Shown piece by piece: positions 1 through 8,429 of a DNA stretch of 64,000 nt. This DNA is from a virus: the IMG/VR virus record IMGVR_UViG_3300044712_001255, positions 62,001 to 126,000 of that record. One strand, 5' to 3'. A program made the position numbers and the translations under genes. Position 1 is the first letter of the stretch. Every line of letters begins with the position of its first letter. The notes beneath the pieces were generated by a model. That model saw nothing but the letters and a program-made list of their open reading frames with translations. It did not search any database and was not told the origin of the DNA.

Positions 1-645
1 ACGTTAGGATCGAGCACTAACAGAGCTGTCATCGCGTTTTTTTGTCTTCACGGTGCAACATCATACACAATAACGCAAGCAAAATACAATAATGTCAATA
101 TGGTGTTAGCTGGTTCAGGAATTTGTCCTGCTCTTTACAGCCGAGCAATTGCTATTTACGCGTACTATTTGCTTGAGGCAAATTTACCGGCGGCAGGCAC
201 ATATACATGCACATTTCAGTCAAGTGCGGGATATGCTGGTGGTCTCTTGGTACTTGATTTGGCCGGCGTCGTTCAATCAGCCCCTAGCTACACAGCAACA
301 GGAAATAGTAGAAATCCTGATTTGACTGGCGCATACAATTATACGATAAATGCAGCAGCATCAACTACGTTGATTCTTGATGCAACATCAACTGAGATTA
401 ACAACACAAATACGCCCGATGCAGGACAAACAGACGTATTTGGTACCGTCAATGAAACTGGTAGCACATATTGTTGGGGGTCACGAAAGTTCGCCTCAGG
501 TGCTGGATCTCAAACAATGGGATGGACTCCTGGTGGTCAATATTCTCACTACGAACAATTGTTACTTGCAATAGACGCATATGCTACGCCAGCACCCCCA
601 GGAAACCCTGCGCTTGATAATGCTTGTTTCATGAGTGGCTTTTGA
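1..645 (+). CDS. Adhesin-like virion protein, 5'-truncated by the window edge
   Basis: The frame is open from base 1, so the true start lies upstream; the first internal ATG is at 100. Near the visible N-terminus there is an NRAVIAFF segment, followed by a beta-rich stretch and LLEANLPAAGTYTCTF. This resembles the repeated beta-sandwich domain found in tail fibres and bacterial surface proteins (an nRaLvv... / ...NPPAGTxTV pattern), which is my basis for a tail or fibre role. The C-terminus is Gly/Pro/Ala rich. It precedes a run of virion genes on the same strand. The exact role (fibre, decoration or adhesin) cannot be told from the fragment. Confidence 0.55.
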   Translation, partial: TLGSSTNRAVIAFFCLHGATSYTITQAKYNNVNMVLAGSGICPALYSRAIAIYAYYLLEANLPAAGTYTCTFQSSAGYAGGLLVLDLAGVVQSAPSYTATGNSRNPDLTGAYNYTINAAASTTLILDATSTEINNTNTPDAGQTDVFGTVNETGSTYCWGSRKFASGAGSQTMGWTPGGQYSHYEQLLLAIDAYATPAPPGNPALDNACFMSGF

Positions 646-671
646 TGTAGTATACTTGCCTACATATCGTT

Positions 672-1121
672 ATGACGATTCAACAACTTCGTAACTGTAA
701 TATGGGTCGTCGGTTAGCGAATGCAACCGGGTCGAATGGTGTTGGGTACACGTTGATCAATTACGATGGAAGCACATATCAACCACGTACTGTATCGGGC
801 GTATACCAACTCGCTATTGATAGTGGAATTTATTCAGCATACATCACTTTTCCTGATCAATGGCGAGGTCAGATTTTGTGGGATACGGGGACGTTTTTTT
901 CTGGATCTGTTCCATATTTTGCGACAGAACAATACAACTACGAAGAAAATAACCCACGAGTCGATAGCATCTACAATATCGAATATGGTCGCTGGCGAAT
1001 TGTTGCAAATCAGATGATTTTTTATAAAGATGATAACGTCACAGAAGTTGCACGCTTTAACTTGTTTGATGAGAACGGTGCGCCGACGATGGACGCTGTG
1101 TTCGAGCGTCAGAAAGCTTGA
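672..1121 (+). CDS. Conserved phage virion-type protein of unknown function
   Basis: 149 residues, beginning MTIQQLRNCNMGRRL. The body is rich in aromatic and beta-strand residues (SGIYSAYITFPDQWRGQ, then ILWDTG) and ends with a compact strand-rich module (IEYGRWRIVANQMIFYKDD, FDENGAPTMDAVFERQ). I recall similar small proteins next to tail-fibre genes in other large phages, but no function is established for them. It lies 26 bp after the adhesin-like gene and its stop is followed 3 bp later by the next start. No clear ribosome site is visible; a TATACT hexamer at 651-656 could be a promoter. Confidence 0.6.
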   Translation: MTIQQLRNCNMGRRLANATGSNGVGYTLINYDGSTYQPRTVSGVYQLAIDSGIYSAYITFPDQWRGQILWDTGTFFSGSVPYFATEQYNYEENNPRVDSIYNIEYGRWRIVANQMIFYKDDNVTEVARFNLFDENGAPTMDAVFERQKA

Positions 1122-1124
1122 TGT

Positions 1125-1472
1125 GTGGGTATTGTTAATAAAATCATCACTAGAGGATTTGGATTTGCTCGTGATGGCATAGGAAATCGAGCGGGTCCTG
1201 TCACTCGTGGGTATGGCGGCAAGTTCATTGAACAAATAGTTGAACTTGTTCGTCACCGAGTTTTAGGCGGAAAAGCAAAGCGTCGCTATGAAGACATTGA
1301 TGAAATTATCGTGCATGCAAAACTGATTGACGTGAATGACGCTCCACCATCGCATAAAATTGAGGGATGGGTGCGAGTCAAGGTGTCAGGTGAGTACGTT
1401 CGATCGTTGGTGAAGTTGGTGACTAGCAGAGTAAAATCGTACCTAGTTAAGGCAACTCGCATCAAGCGATAG
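1125..1472 (+). CDS. Small basic hypothetical protein
   Basis: 115 residues from a GTG start directly after the upstream stop; the ATG at 1121 runs into a stop after five codons and is not usable. The protein is basic (KAKRRYEDID, TSRVKSYLVKATRIKR at the C-terminus) with a short beta-type middle (IEGWVRVKVSGEYVRSLVK). No known domain is recognised. Its place among virion genes suggests a structural or assembly role, by context only. Confidence 0.55.
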   Translation: MGIVNKIITRGFGFARDGIGNRAGPVTRGYGGKFIEQIVELVRHRVLGGKAKRRYEDIDEIIVHAKLIDVNDAPPSHKIEGWVRVKVSGEYVRSLVKLVTSRVKSYLVKATRIKR

Positions 1473-1495
1473 GAACGACATAGTTATTGGGAGCT

Positions 1496-2113
1496 ATGCA
1501 ACCACTTAAAGAATCAATAGATCTTGATGTCGATAGCGTCAATGAGTTACTGTTCAAGGTTCAGGTTGAAGGAACTGATGTCGCGCCTGCTCGCGTAAGG
1601 TTGGCAGTTGAAGGCGATGATGTGTCATATATGTTCAAAGGACATAGCACAGAACAACCAGGAATAGTGCAATTTGACATTCCAAACATGGCAGGTCGTT
1701 TGAAGGAGGGGCTTTATTCGTCTAGGGTTGAAGTATTCATCGACAATCGATACTTTGCGCCAGTTGAATTTGACATAAACTTCAAGCAACCTCTTAAGGT
1801 ATCCGCAGAAAGCATAGTCGTCAATCGACCGCGAAAACAGGATGTATCGGTAAAGGTTACGCCTGTCATTATCGAACAGCCTGTTCAACAACGACCACAA
1901 GTTACCAGACATGTTGGCCCACAACCCGTCAAAATCGAAGAAGATACGCCAGTCAAACCACGCGTAAGCCAACAACAAAGAACTCCAGTAGTTGAAACAA
2001 AGGCTAGCGAGACAAAACCTGGGTCGTTGGCAGCACGTAAGAAAACGTCAGTGAATGATGATCTACGTGGCGTAATTGAAGGAATCACGCGCAAAACCCT
2101 TAGGGACAAGTAA
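1496..2113 (+). CDS. Virion-associated protein with Pro/Gln-rich linker
   Basis: 205 residues from ATG 1496; a TTG at 1487, with AGGA at 1471-1474, is the alternative start and adds three residues. The first ~100 residues form a beta-sandwich-like domain (VNELLFKVQVEGTDVAPARV, EGLYSSRVEVFIDNRYFAPV). Residues ~110-175 are a low-complexity linker rich in P, Q, V and K. The C-terminal tail is basic (DDLRGVIEGITRKTLRDK). I do not recognise a family with a known function. The stop overlaps the next start (TAATG). Confidence 0.6.
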   Translation: MQPLKESIDLDVDSVNELLFKVQVEGTDVAPARVRLAVEGDDVSYMFKGHSTEQPGIVQFDIPNMAGRLKEGLYSSRVEVFIDNRYFAPVEFDINFKQPLKVSAESIVVNRPRKQDVSVKVTPVIIEQPVQQRPQVTRHVGPQPVKIEEDTPVKPRVSQQQRTPVVETKASETKPGSLAARKKTSVNDDLRGVIEGITRKTLRDK

Positions 2114-3318
2114 TGGCATCTTCTACGAGATTTGTTGATGTCATTCGGCCAACGCCGTTTGGATATTTTGACGGTGACACGGAATTTCAAACCGCTGCTG
2201 ATGGTATGGTAGTGTTTGTGAAGCGTCGTCTTGGCGACGACGTGTTATCAGTTGAACTTACAAATCGACAGATTTGGGCAAACTTGGAAGAGGCTACGTT
2301 AGAATATGCTCGCTTAATTCAGCAGCTTAAAATTCGTTCAGAGCTTGCGCAGGTTCTGGGACAACCGACGGGTTCTAACAACAGTTATACCAACAAGTAC
2401 CCCCAGCAAACGCTAGAGTACCTGATGCGTATGGCTGACCCGTATGCCACAGCGGCAGGTTCTGGCGGAAGTTACAACTCAGCGTTGGGATACATAACAC
2501 TCACAACGGGTAAACAAGATTATGACATCTATTCTGAATTGATGTCAACGGAACAGCCAAGCTCTGCGTTATTTGATACGCTGCCGTCTGGTTCACGTGG
2601 CAAGATGCGTATTGGTGAAGTATTTCACTTTGAACCCACCGCCGCGCAACAAACATTGTTGAATGCAAGCAATATCACAAACTTTCTTGCAACTAATTTC
2701 AACTATGAATCATACGTAAACAGCACCGTATTTTACGTACTACCAGTGTTTGAAGACGTTCTTCGTAGAGGAATGCTTGAAGAGGCGTTTCGAGTACGTA
2801 GGTCGCATTACAGCTGGAGCATCAACGGAACAAAACTTCGTATATTTCCGATTCCAACGACGTACATGAATCTTGGTAAGCTGTACATCAAGGTGATGCC
2901 AAGATTGAACCCATTGCAACCGTCGTTTGACCCGAATGATCCGTATGGTGGTGATTCATCAATTACTGGCGTTTCTGGTCCAAGCAATATGCCTCTTACG
3001 GTGATTCCATACAATTCAATCACTGAACCAGGTCGTCAATGGATTCGACAATACGCGCTTGCGTTGAGCATGGAACAACTTGGCTACATTCGTAGTAAGA
3101 TTGATACGATTCCAATTCCAAATGCTGACCTTAAGTTGAATGGCGAATCGCTTGTAACTAATGGTCGCGATGATAAGGAAAAGCTTCAAGAGCAGATGAA
3201 GGAATTCCTTGAAAATCTGACACAAGAAAAGTTGGCAGAGCAACAGGCGAACATAGCTGAACAAATCAACAAACAATTGAAGTTCGTTCCGATGCCAAAG
3301 GCCATCACCATCAGATAA
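2113..3318 (+). CDS. Neck/head-completion protein, gp13-like by synteny
   Basis: 401 residues. The N-terminal part reads FGYFDGDTEFQTAADGMVVF and then VKRRLGDDVLSVELTNRQIW, a pattern I associate with a conserved virion protein of T4-like phages. It sits directly before a gp14-like and a gp15-like gene, as gene 13 does in T4, so a head-tail neck role is likely. The N-terminus is helical, the middle has Tyr/Gly/Asn-rich loops, and the C-terminus is a helix of charged and Gln-rich residues (LEQMKEF..QEKLAEQQANI-like). The start overlaps the previous stop, with AGGGAC just upstream. The gp13 label rests mainly on gene order. Confidence 0.6.
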   Translation: MASSTRFVDVIRPTPFGYFDGDTEFQTAADGMVVFVKRRLGDDVLSVELTNRQIWANLEEATLEYARLIQQLKIRSELAQVLGQPTGSNNSYTNKYPQQTLEYLMRMADPYATAAGSGGSYNSALGYITLTTGKQDYDIYSELMSTEQPSSALFDTLPSGSRGKMRIGEVFHFEPTAAQQTLLNASNITNFLATNFNYESYVNSTVFYVLPVFEDVLRRGMLEEAFRVRRSHYSWSINGTKLRIFPIPTTYMNLGKLYIKVMPRLNPLQPSFDPNDPYGGDSSITGVSGPSNMPLTVIPYNSITEPGRQWIRQYALALSMEQLGYIRSKIDTIPIPNADLKLNGESLVTNGRDDKEKLQEQMKEFLENLTQEKLAEQQANIAEQINKQLKFVPMPKAITIR

Positions 3319-3338
3319 CGTCCTAGTTATCGTGTAGG

Positions 3339-4007
3339 ATGGCACGTCTTTTTCTTACTCAGCGAGAACTTGATTTCATTTCTGACATCACGAAAGAAGT
3401 GATCAAGGATGTCGTGGGCCAGACAATCAAATACTACCCAGTATCTGAGTTGAAGACAACTGCACACCCAGTGTATGATGAAGCTCTTCGCAAGATATAC
3501 GATAATCCAATCATCATAGAGGCGTTGGTCGACAACGTTGTGCAAACAGCAACTACGATCAACCAATTTGGTATCGATAAGAACTATCGTCTTGAAGTGT
3601 TCATTCATTATCGTGATCTTGTAGAACGTGGTATCAAGCTCAGTGTTGGAGATTATTTCACGTACAGTGATGTTATTTTTGAAGTCACTGAGGTTGTTTC
3701 TATGCGTTCTATTTACGGCATGGTAGAACAACCCGATGGTATGAAGATCGTTGGTATGCCTGCTCGTGATGGCGCGATTGATATCGCAATCAAGGGCCCG
3801 ACTGACATGTCTCTGGCAGAGCCAGATGCAGTACAACGAGTATTCGAACAACAACGAGGATTTGAATCAAATTCTCAAGGACCAACAGCTGATCACCGCG
3901 CGTTAGTAGACAAGGGTGTTTTGGACGCGCCTCTCACTGGACCAAAACAGGTCACCCCCGCTGCGGACGACAAGGGCCGCAACGCATTTTATGGCGAGGA
4001 TGATTGA
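3339..4007 (+). CDS. Neck protein, gp14-like by synteny
   Basis: 222 residues. The segment IKYYPVSELKTTAHPVYDEA, followed by KIYDNPIIIEALV, and the later HYRDLVERGIKLSVGDYF resemble the conserved core of T4-type head-completion/neck proteins of similar length. The last ~60 residues are acidic and flexible. The stop overlaps the start of the next gene. Upstream, TATCGT at 3328-3333 lies 5 nt before the ATG and could be a promoter -10 element. The identification combines a moderate motif match with the 13-14-15 gene order. Confidence 0.55.
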   Translation: MARLFLTQRELDFISDITKEVIKDVVGQTIKYYPVSELKTTAHPVYDEALRKIYDNPIIIEALVDNVVQTATTINQFGIDKNYRLEVFIHYRDLVERGIKLSVGDYFTYSDVIFEVTEVVSMRSIYGMVEQPDGMKIVGMPARDGAIDIAIKGPTDMSLAEPDAVQRVFEQQRGFESNSQGPTADHRALVDKGVLDAPLTGPKQVTPAADDKGRNAFYGEDD

Positions 4008-5293
4008 TGACTACGAGATTTGATGCTCGATCAACCGGGTTGAAGTCTGGTTACGACAGACACGATTATTCTACGGAATTCTCGATTCCATCGTGTGGTA
4101 TTGAGGACGTAGATGTGGCGGTTTTCAACTTGTTTAACAAGGAAATTCCGCTGCAGGTGAACAGCAAAGATGGATTAGAAAAAGTACACGTAATCTTTGC
4201 CGCTGGTGAAAAGTGGGCAGTAATCAAGAAGAAGAAGGAAATTAGAAATCGACAAGGTCGACTGATTCTTCCTCTTATTACCGTTGGCCGCACTGCAATT
4301 TTGCAGGATCCAACGAAAGATATTGCTGGTCGTGGAGTCAACCAACAAACCGGTGAAATTGTCATACAACGTCGTCTTGACTTCACAGATCGCTCACAAC
4401 AAAATCTAACGAATCGCTTGTTCATCCGTAATCAAATGAATGCTGCTGTGACATTACCACATCCTGAACAGTTATCAACGCTCAGGACCATTGGAGGTAT
4501 GTCAAACGATGCAGAGATAAATGCTGGTGCTTTGTTGAAGCCTCCGGATCTTCGAAGCAATATTTGGGAAACCATTATCGTTCCCACACCACAGTTCTTC
4601 TCAGCGAAATATGAAGTGACATTCTGGACGCAATACACGACGCACATGAATCAATTGATGGAAATGATGCTATCTGCGCAGCTGCCACAAGGAAATGCGT
4701 TCAAAATTGCCAACCCAAATAACAATGGGTACTGGTTTATTGCGACGATTGATAATAACGAATACACGCCAGAAAATAACTTTGATGACATGGTTGAAAA
4801 GGATCGCATCATCAAATACAAGTTCAATATGACAGTACCGGGATACGTGTTAGCGTCAGAAGCGCCAGGCGTTCCTGTTCCAATTAGAAAGTACGTTAGC
4901 TCAACTGCAATAGATTTCAAGACAATTGATGTTGATGTGGCGGGCGTGAATGTCTCAGCGGGAACAGAGGGAGTAAAAAATCCCTGGTTAGGCGCAGATG
5001 ATCCTACATTGCCATTTGAACATGATATGAAAGAAACCTTTCGCAGCCCAGATTTGCGTCGTGATGGGTACAGATTGTTAGACAACAGATCGGAGATCAG
5101 CCAGTCAGATCCAGCATTGCAATCATATCGTAGAGGCGTGCAACCAGATCGATATCTTAAAATTCCAGTCAAGGATGCCCTTGGAAATGTGACATATCGA
5201 TACGTGAAAGCAACAACGTACAATTCACGGCAGGGCGAGGCATCATTCAAACCGTCACTTGGCGAGTTATCGATTGTGGTCACCGATGACTGA
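4007..5293 (+). CDS. Tail terminator / sheath stabiliser, gp15-like
   Basis: 428 residues from ATG 4007 (TGATG overlap; GAGGA at 3996-4000); a TTG at 4004 is possible but less likely. The diagnostic part is in the middle, around residues 185-270: an IWETIIVPTPQFFSAKYEVT segment, then FWTQYTTHMNQLMEMML, and DRIIKYKFNMTVPGYVL. This matches the pattern of T4-type gp15 (and related gp3) proteins that cap the tail tube and join it to the neck. It is immediately followed by the sheath genes, as expected. The N-terminal ~130 residues and the C-terminal ~120 residues are extensions beyond the T4 protein's size. Confidence 0.6.
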   Translation: MTTRFDARSTGLKSGYDRHDYSTEFSIPSCGIEDVDVAVFNLFNKEIPLQVNSKDGLEKVHVIFAAGEKWAVIKKKKEIRNRQGRLILPLITVGRTAILQDPTKDIAGRGVNQQTGEIVIQRRLDFTDRSQQNLTNRLFIRNQMNAAVTLPHPEQLSTLRTIGGMSNDAEINAGALLKPPDLRSNIWETIIVPTPQFFSAKYEVTFWTQYTTHMNQLMEMMLSAQLPQGNAFKIANPNNNGYWFIATIDNNEYTPENNFDDMVEKDRIIKYKFNMTVPGYVLASEAPGVPVPIRKYVSSTAIDFKTIDVDVAGVNVSAGTEGVKNPWLGADDPTLPFEHDMKETFRSPDLRRDGYRLLDNRSEISQSDPALQSYRRGVQPDRYLKIPVKDALGNVTYRYVKATTYNSRQGEASFKPSLGELSIVVTDD

Positions 5294-5354
5294 CCCGGAC
5301 TTTTGAACCTGCTACGAATACTTATCGTTTGATTCCACACCGTAGGAGAGCGGA

Positions 5355-8300
5355 ATGCCCGAGCAAACATTTAGGTCCCCAAATTTTTTCGAGCGTGAGA
5401 TTGACCTTTCGGCGCCCGCGGCCACTGGACCAGTCGGTACACCAGCTGCCGTGATCGGCACGTCAAATAAGGGGCCAGCGTTCGTCCCTGTCACTGTAGC
5501 AAACTTTGGTGAATTCATTAACGTTTTTGGTAATCTTGATCCAAAGCAATTCGGTCCGTACGCGGCGAATGAATTCTTGAAGCATAGGTCTGCATTGACG
5601 TATCTTCGAATTCTTGGTGCTGGTACCAATTCATCTTTGACGGATATCACATCGTATCAAACATCTGGTCGTGTGAAGAACGCTGGATTCAAGATGGAAG
5701 GTGTCGCAGCGGTTGATGATGCACAGGGACGTCACACAGGAGTTGTCCAATTCCTATGTGCTCGTCACCAACTTCAGAACAATGAGATGTGGGGATCTCC
5801 TGATTTCACGGATAACTCAAGTTTCAACGGAAGCGTTGCAAGCCTTGTTCGCGGCGTGATAATGACACCAGCTGGCGCAAGAGTGATGATTCTCGATGGT
5901 GACCAGAGTGCAGTTGGTGCGTTCAGCACGACGGGTCCTGATGATTACGGTTCTATCGTAGGCAACAAGTTCAAGCTGGTAATCAGTTCTACGCTTGGTA
6001 ATTCGTTCTACAATACAGACGGTAACAAGGGCATCAGAATCTTCACCGCGTCTTTAGATCCAAGCTCAGATGACTACTTTGCAAAGATCCTAAATAAGGA
6101 CCCTGACAAATTCATTGCTGAACAGCACCTGTTGTACGCGGATCTTCCCGTCGATGCAGAACTCGCCGCAGCGAGCGAGGTTGGTATCCTTTCTGGAACG
6201 ATCAATACATCAACGACTTCAGGCGAAGCGGCGACAACATTTAGAGCAGCGTACGGTGCGTTCAATACACGATACACTACACCAAAGACGACGTGGTTCA
6301 TATCGCAGCCTTACGGCACGAACGAGTATGACTTGTTCCACTTTGAAACGCTCGATGATGGTGAGTATGCCAACAGTCTTTACAAGGTGTCGATCTCTAA
6401 CCTACAACGTTCTTCTGATGATGCAAATCCATGGGGTACATTTACAGTTGAGATTCGTGACTGGAACGACACTGACTCAAATCCGAACGTAATCGAACGT
6501 TTCCCGAACTGTACACTCGACCCACAGTCATCGAATTACGTTGCAAGATTGATTGGAGATCGCAAGGTTTTCTACAACTTTGATGCAACAACTGAGGGCG
6601 ATCGCAAGGTCATTACGTCAGGGAAGTATCCGAACGTTTCTGCATACGTTCGTGTGAAGATGTCAGACGCGGTTGAAAATAGCCTCATTCCAACCGATGC
6701 GCTTCCATTTGGATTCCGCGGTGCACAGGCAATCAAGACAACTGACTCTTTGAAGTCATACGGAACGTCTGCTGATGCACACACTCGTATCAACGGATTG
6801 TTGGGCGCGGCAACTACCACAGCGCAGCAACTGACAGGATCGATTGTTCCTCCTCTACCGATGCAGTTCAAGGTCACTCGTGGCGAACGCCTTGTAGGTG
6901 GAACATATACAGGTGAACCGGGTATTTCTGAGCTTGCAACTCCTTTGTATTACTGGGGCGTTCGTTTCGAGCGTGCAAATACGCCACTCGATCCTAACAC
7001 TGTTGGTGAGAAGAATGCGTTGCTTGAGAGCTACACGAAGTTCATGGGTATCCAAAAGCTGGACACTCTTGCAACAGGCTCTGGTGCTGACGCCTTGAAC
7101 GATAACAAGTTCACGTTGGCAAAGGTAGCGCTTGGTACAACCGACATTGCGTACCTCACGGCGTCGATCAACGATCACATGAAGACAGCAGCGTACATCA
7201 GAAATGGTAAGTTGGATCCAACTACTTACACCATCTATGACGCGGGTCTAGGTAATCGTATCACGTTTGGTACGCTGCTCAGCAAAGCAACGCCAGCGCA
7301 GTTCAACAGATTCGCTCCTTATTTGAAGTTCACTAGCTTCTTCCAAGGCGGATTCAATGGTGTGAACTTCCTTGATCGCGATGCTCGTCGTATGAACGAC
7401 AAGGCGTCTTCTTTCGAGGCAGGTGGTGGTGCAAACGCGACTTACGTAAGCCCAGGCTTTAGCACCAACCAGGCTGGTGCCGGTCAAGACAACAACACTG
7501 TTTCTTCTTACAAGACGGCAGTGAAGATCATGACAAACCCGATGGCTGTCACTCACAACGTGGTGACGCTGCCAGGCATCAGAGAACCGTTCATCACTGA
7601 CCTGACGTTGAACGCGGTGAAATCATACGGATTGGCGTACTATATCCTTGATATTCCTGCGTATGATGACAACCTTGTTCGTCTGTATGACGATTCTGCC
7701 GCAAGGCCGTCTGTCGGTCGTACGATCAGCCAGTTCACTGGCCGTGTAATCGACAACAACTTTGGTGGAACATATTGGCCAGATGTTGATATCGATGATA
7801 ACACAAATGCTCGTAGAGTGGCAGTACCGGCGTCGATCGCAGCACTTGGTGCATTGGCATTCAACGATAAGGTTGGGTATCCTTGGTTTGCGCCAGCAGG
7901 ATTCAACAGAGCATCTCTTGACTTTGTGAAGAACGTAAAGGTTCGACTCAATGTGACAGATCGTGATGCGTTGTATGATGCACGCATCAACCCAATAGCA
8001 GCGTTCCCACGTCTTGGATACACAATCTGGGGTCAAAAGACCCTGCAGCTCAATAAGTCAGCGTTGGATCGTGTGAACGTTCGCCGTATGCTTCTTGAGG
8101 TAAAGCGAATCGTCATCAACATCGCTCGTAGAGTGCCTTTCGAGCAGAATACACCGACGGTGCGAAACAATTTCGTTGCCTTGACAACGGTACAGTTGGC
8201 AATGATTCAGGCGCAGGCAGGTATTGAGCAGTTCAAGGTCATCATGAATGAGACTAACAATACTCAACAGGACATTGATCTAAATCGTGTGAACGGAAAG

Positions 8301-8381
8301 ATCATTGTGGTACCGACTCGTACGATTGAATTCATCGCAATTGATTTCATCGTGACAAACAGCGGAGTAGCCTTCGTCTAG
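5355..8381 (+). CDS. Tail sheath protein, copy 1 (gp18-like)
   Basis: 1,008 residues, a contractile tail sheath subunit. The N-terminus FFEREIDLSAPAATGPVGTP and the following AAVIGTSNKGPAFVPVTV are the standard sheath signature (start of the handshake/insertion region). The conserved C-terminal core holds GYPWFAPAGFNRASL, SALDRVNVRRMLLEVKRIV and ends TRTIEFIAIDFIVT, which forms the inner layer of the contracted tail. It is longer than T4 gp18 (~660 aa), with the extra length in the middle surface domains. The start has a strong GGAG site (GTAGGAGAGCGG). It is followed 48 bp later by a diverged paralogue. Confidence 0.95.
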   Translation: MPEQTFRSPNFFEREIDLSAPAATGPVGTPAAVIGTSNKGPAFVPVTVANFGEFINVFGNLDPKQFGPYAANEFLKHRSALTYLRILGAGTNSSLTDITSYQTSGRVKNAGFKMEGVAAVDDAQGRHTGVVQFLCARHQLQNNEMWGSPDFTDNSSFNGSVASLVRGVIMTPAGARVMILDGDQSAVGAFSTTGPDDYGSIVGNKFKLVISSTLGNSFYNTDGNKGIRIFTASLDPSSDDYFAKILNKDPDKFIAEQHLLYADLPVDAELAAASEVGILSGTINTSTTSGEAATTFRAAYGAFNTRYTTPKTTWFISQPYGTNEYDLFHFETLDDGEYANSLYKVSISNLQRSSDDANPWGTFTVEIRDWNDTDSNPNVIERFPNCTLDPQSSNYVARLIGDRKVFYNFDATTEGDRKVITSGKYPNVSAYVRVKMSDAVENSLIPTDALPFGFRGAQAIKTTDSLKSYGTSADAHTRINGLLGAATTTAQQLTGSIVPPLPMQFKVTRGERLVGGTYTGEPGISELATPLYYWGVRFERANTPLDPNTVGEKNALLESYTKFMGIQKLDTLATGSGADALNDNKFTLAKVALGTTDIAYLTASINDHMKTAAYIRNGKLDPTTYTIYDAGLGNRITFGTLLSKATPAQFNRFAPYLKFTSFFQGGFNGVNFLDRDARRMNDKASSFEAGGGANATYVSPGFSTNQAGAGQDNNTVSSYKTAVKIMTNPMAVTHNVVTLPGIREPFITDLTLNAVKSYGLAYYILDIPAYDDNLVRLYDDSAARPSVGRTISQFTGRVIDNNFGGTYWPDVDIDDNTNARRVAVPASIAALGALAFNDKVGYPWFAPAGFNRASLDFVKNVKVRLNVTDRDALYDARINPIAAFPRLGYTIWGQKTLQLNKSALDRVNVRRMLLEVKRIVINIARRVPFEQNTPTVRNNFVALTTVQLAMIQAQAGIEQFKVIMNETNNTQQDIDLNRVNGKIIVVPTRTIEFIAIDFIVTNSGVAFV

Positions 8382-8429
8382 TTTGCAAAGGCGTATAGTT
8401 AAACATCAAGGCACCAAGGAGTTTATAGA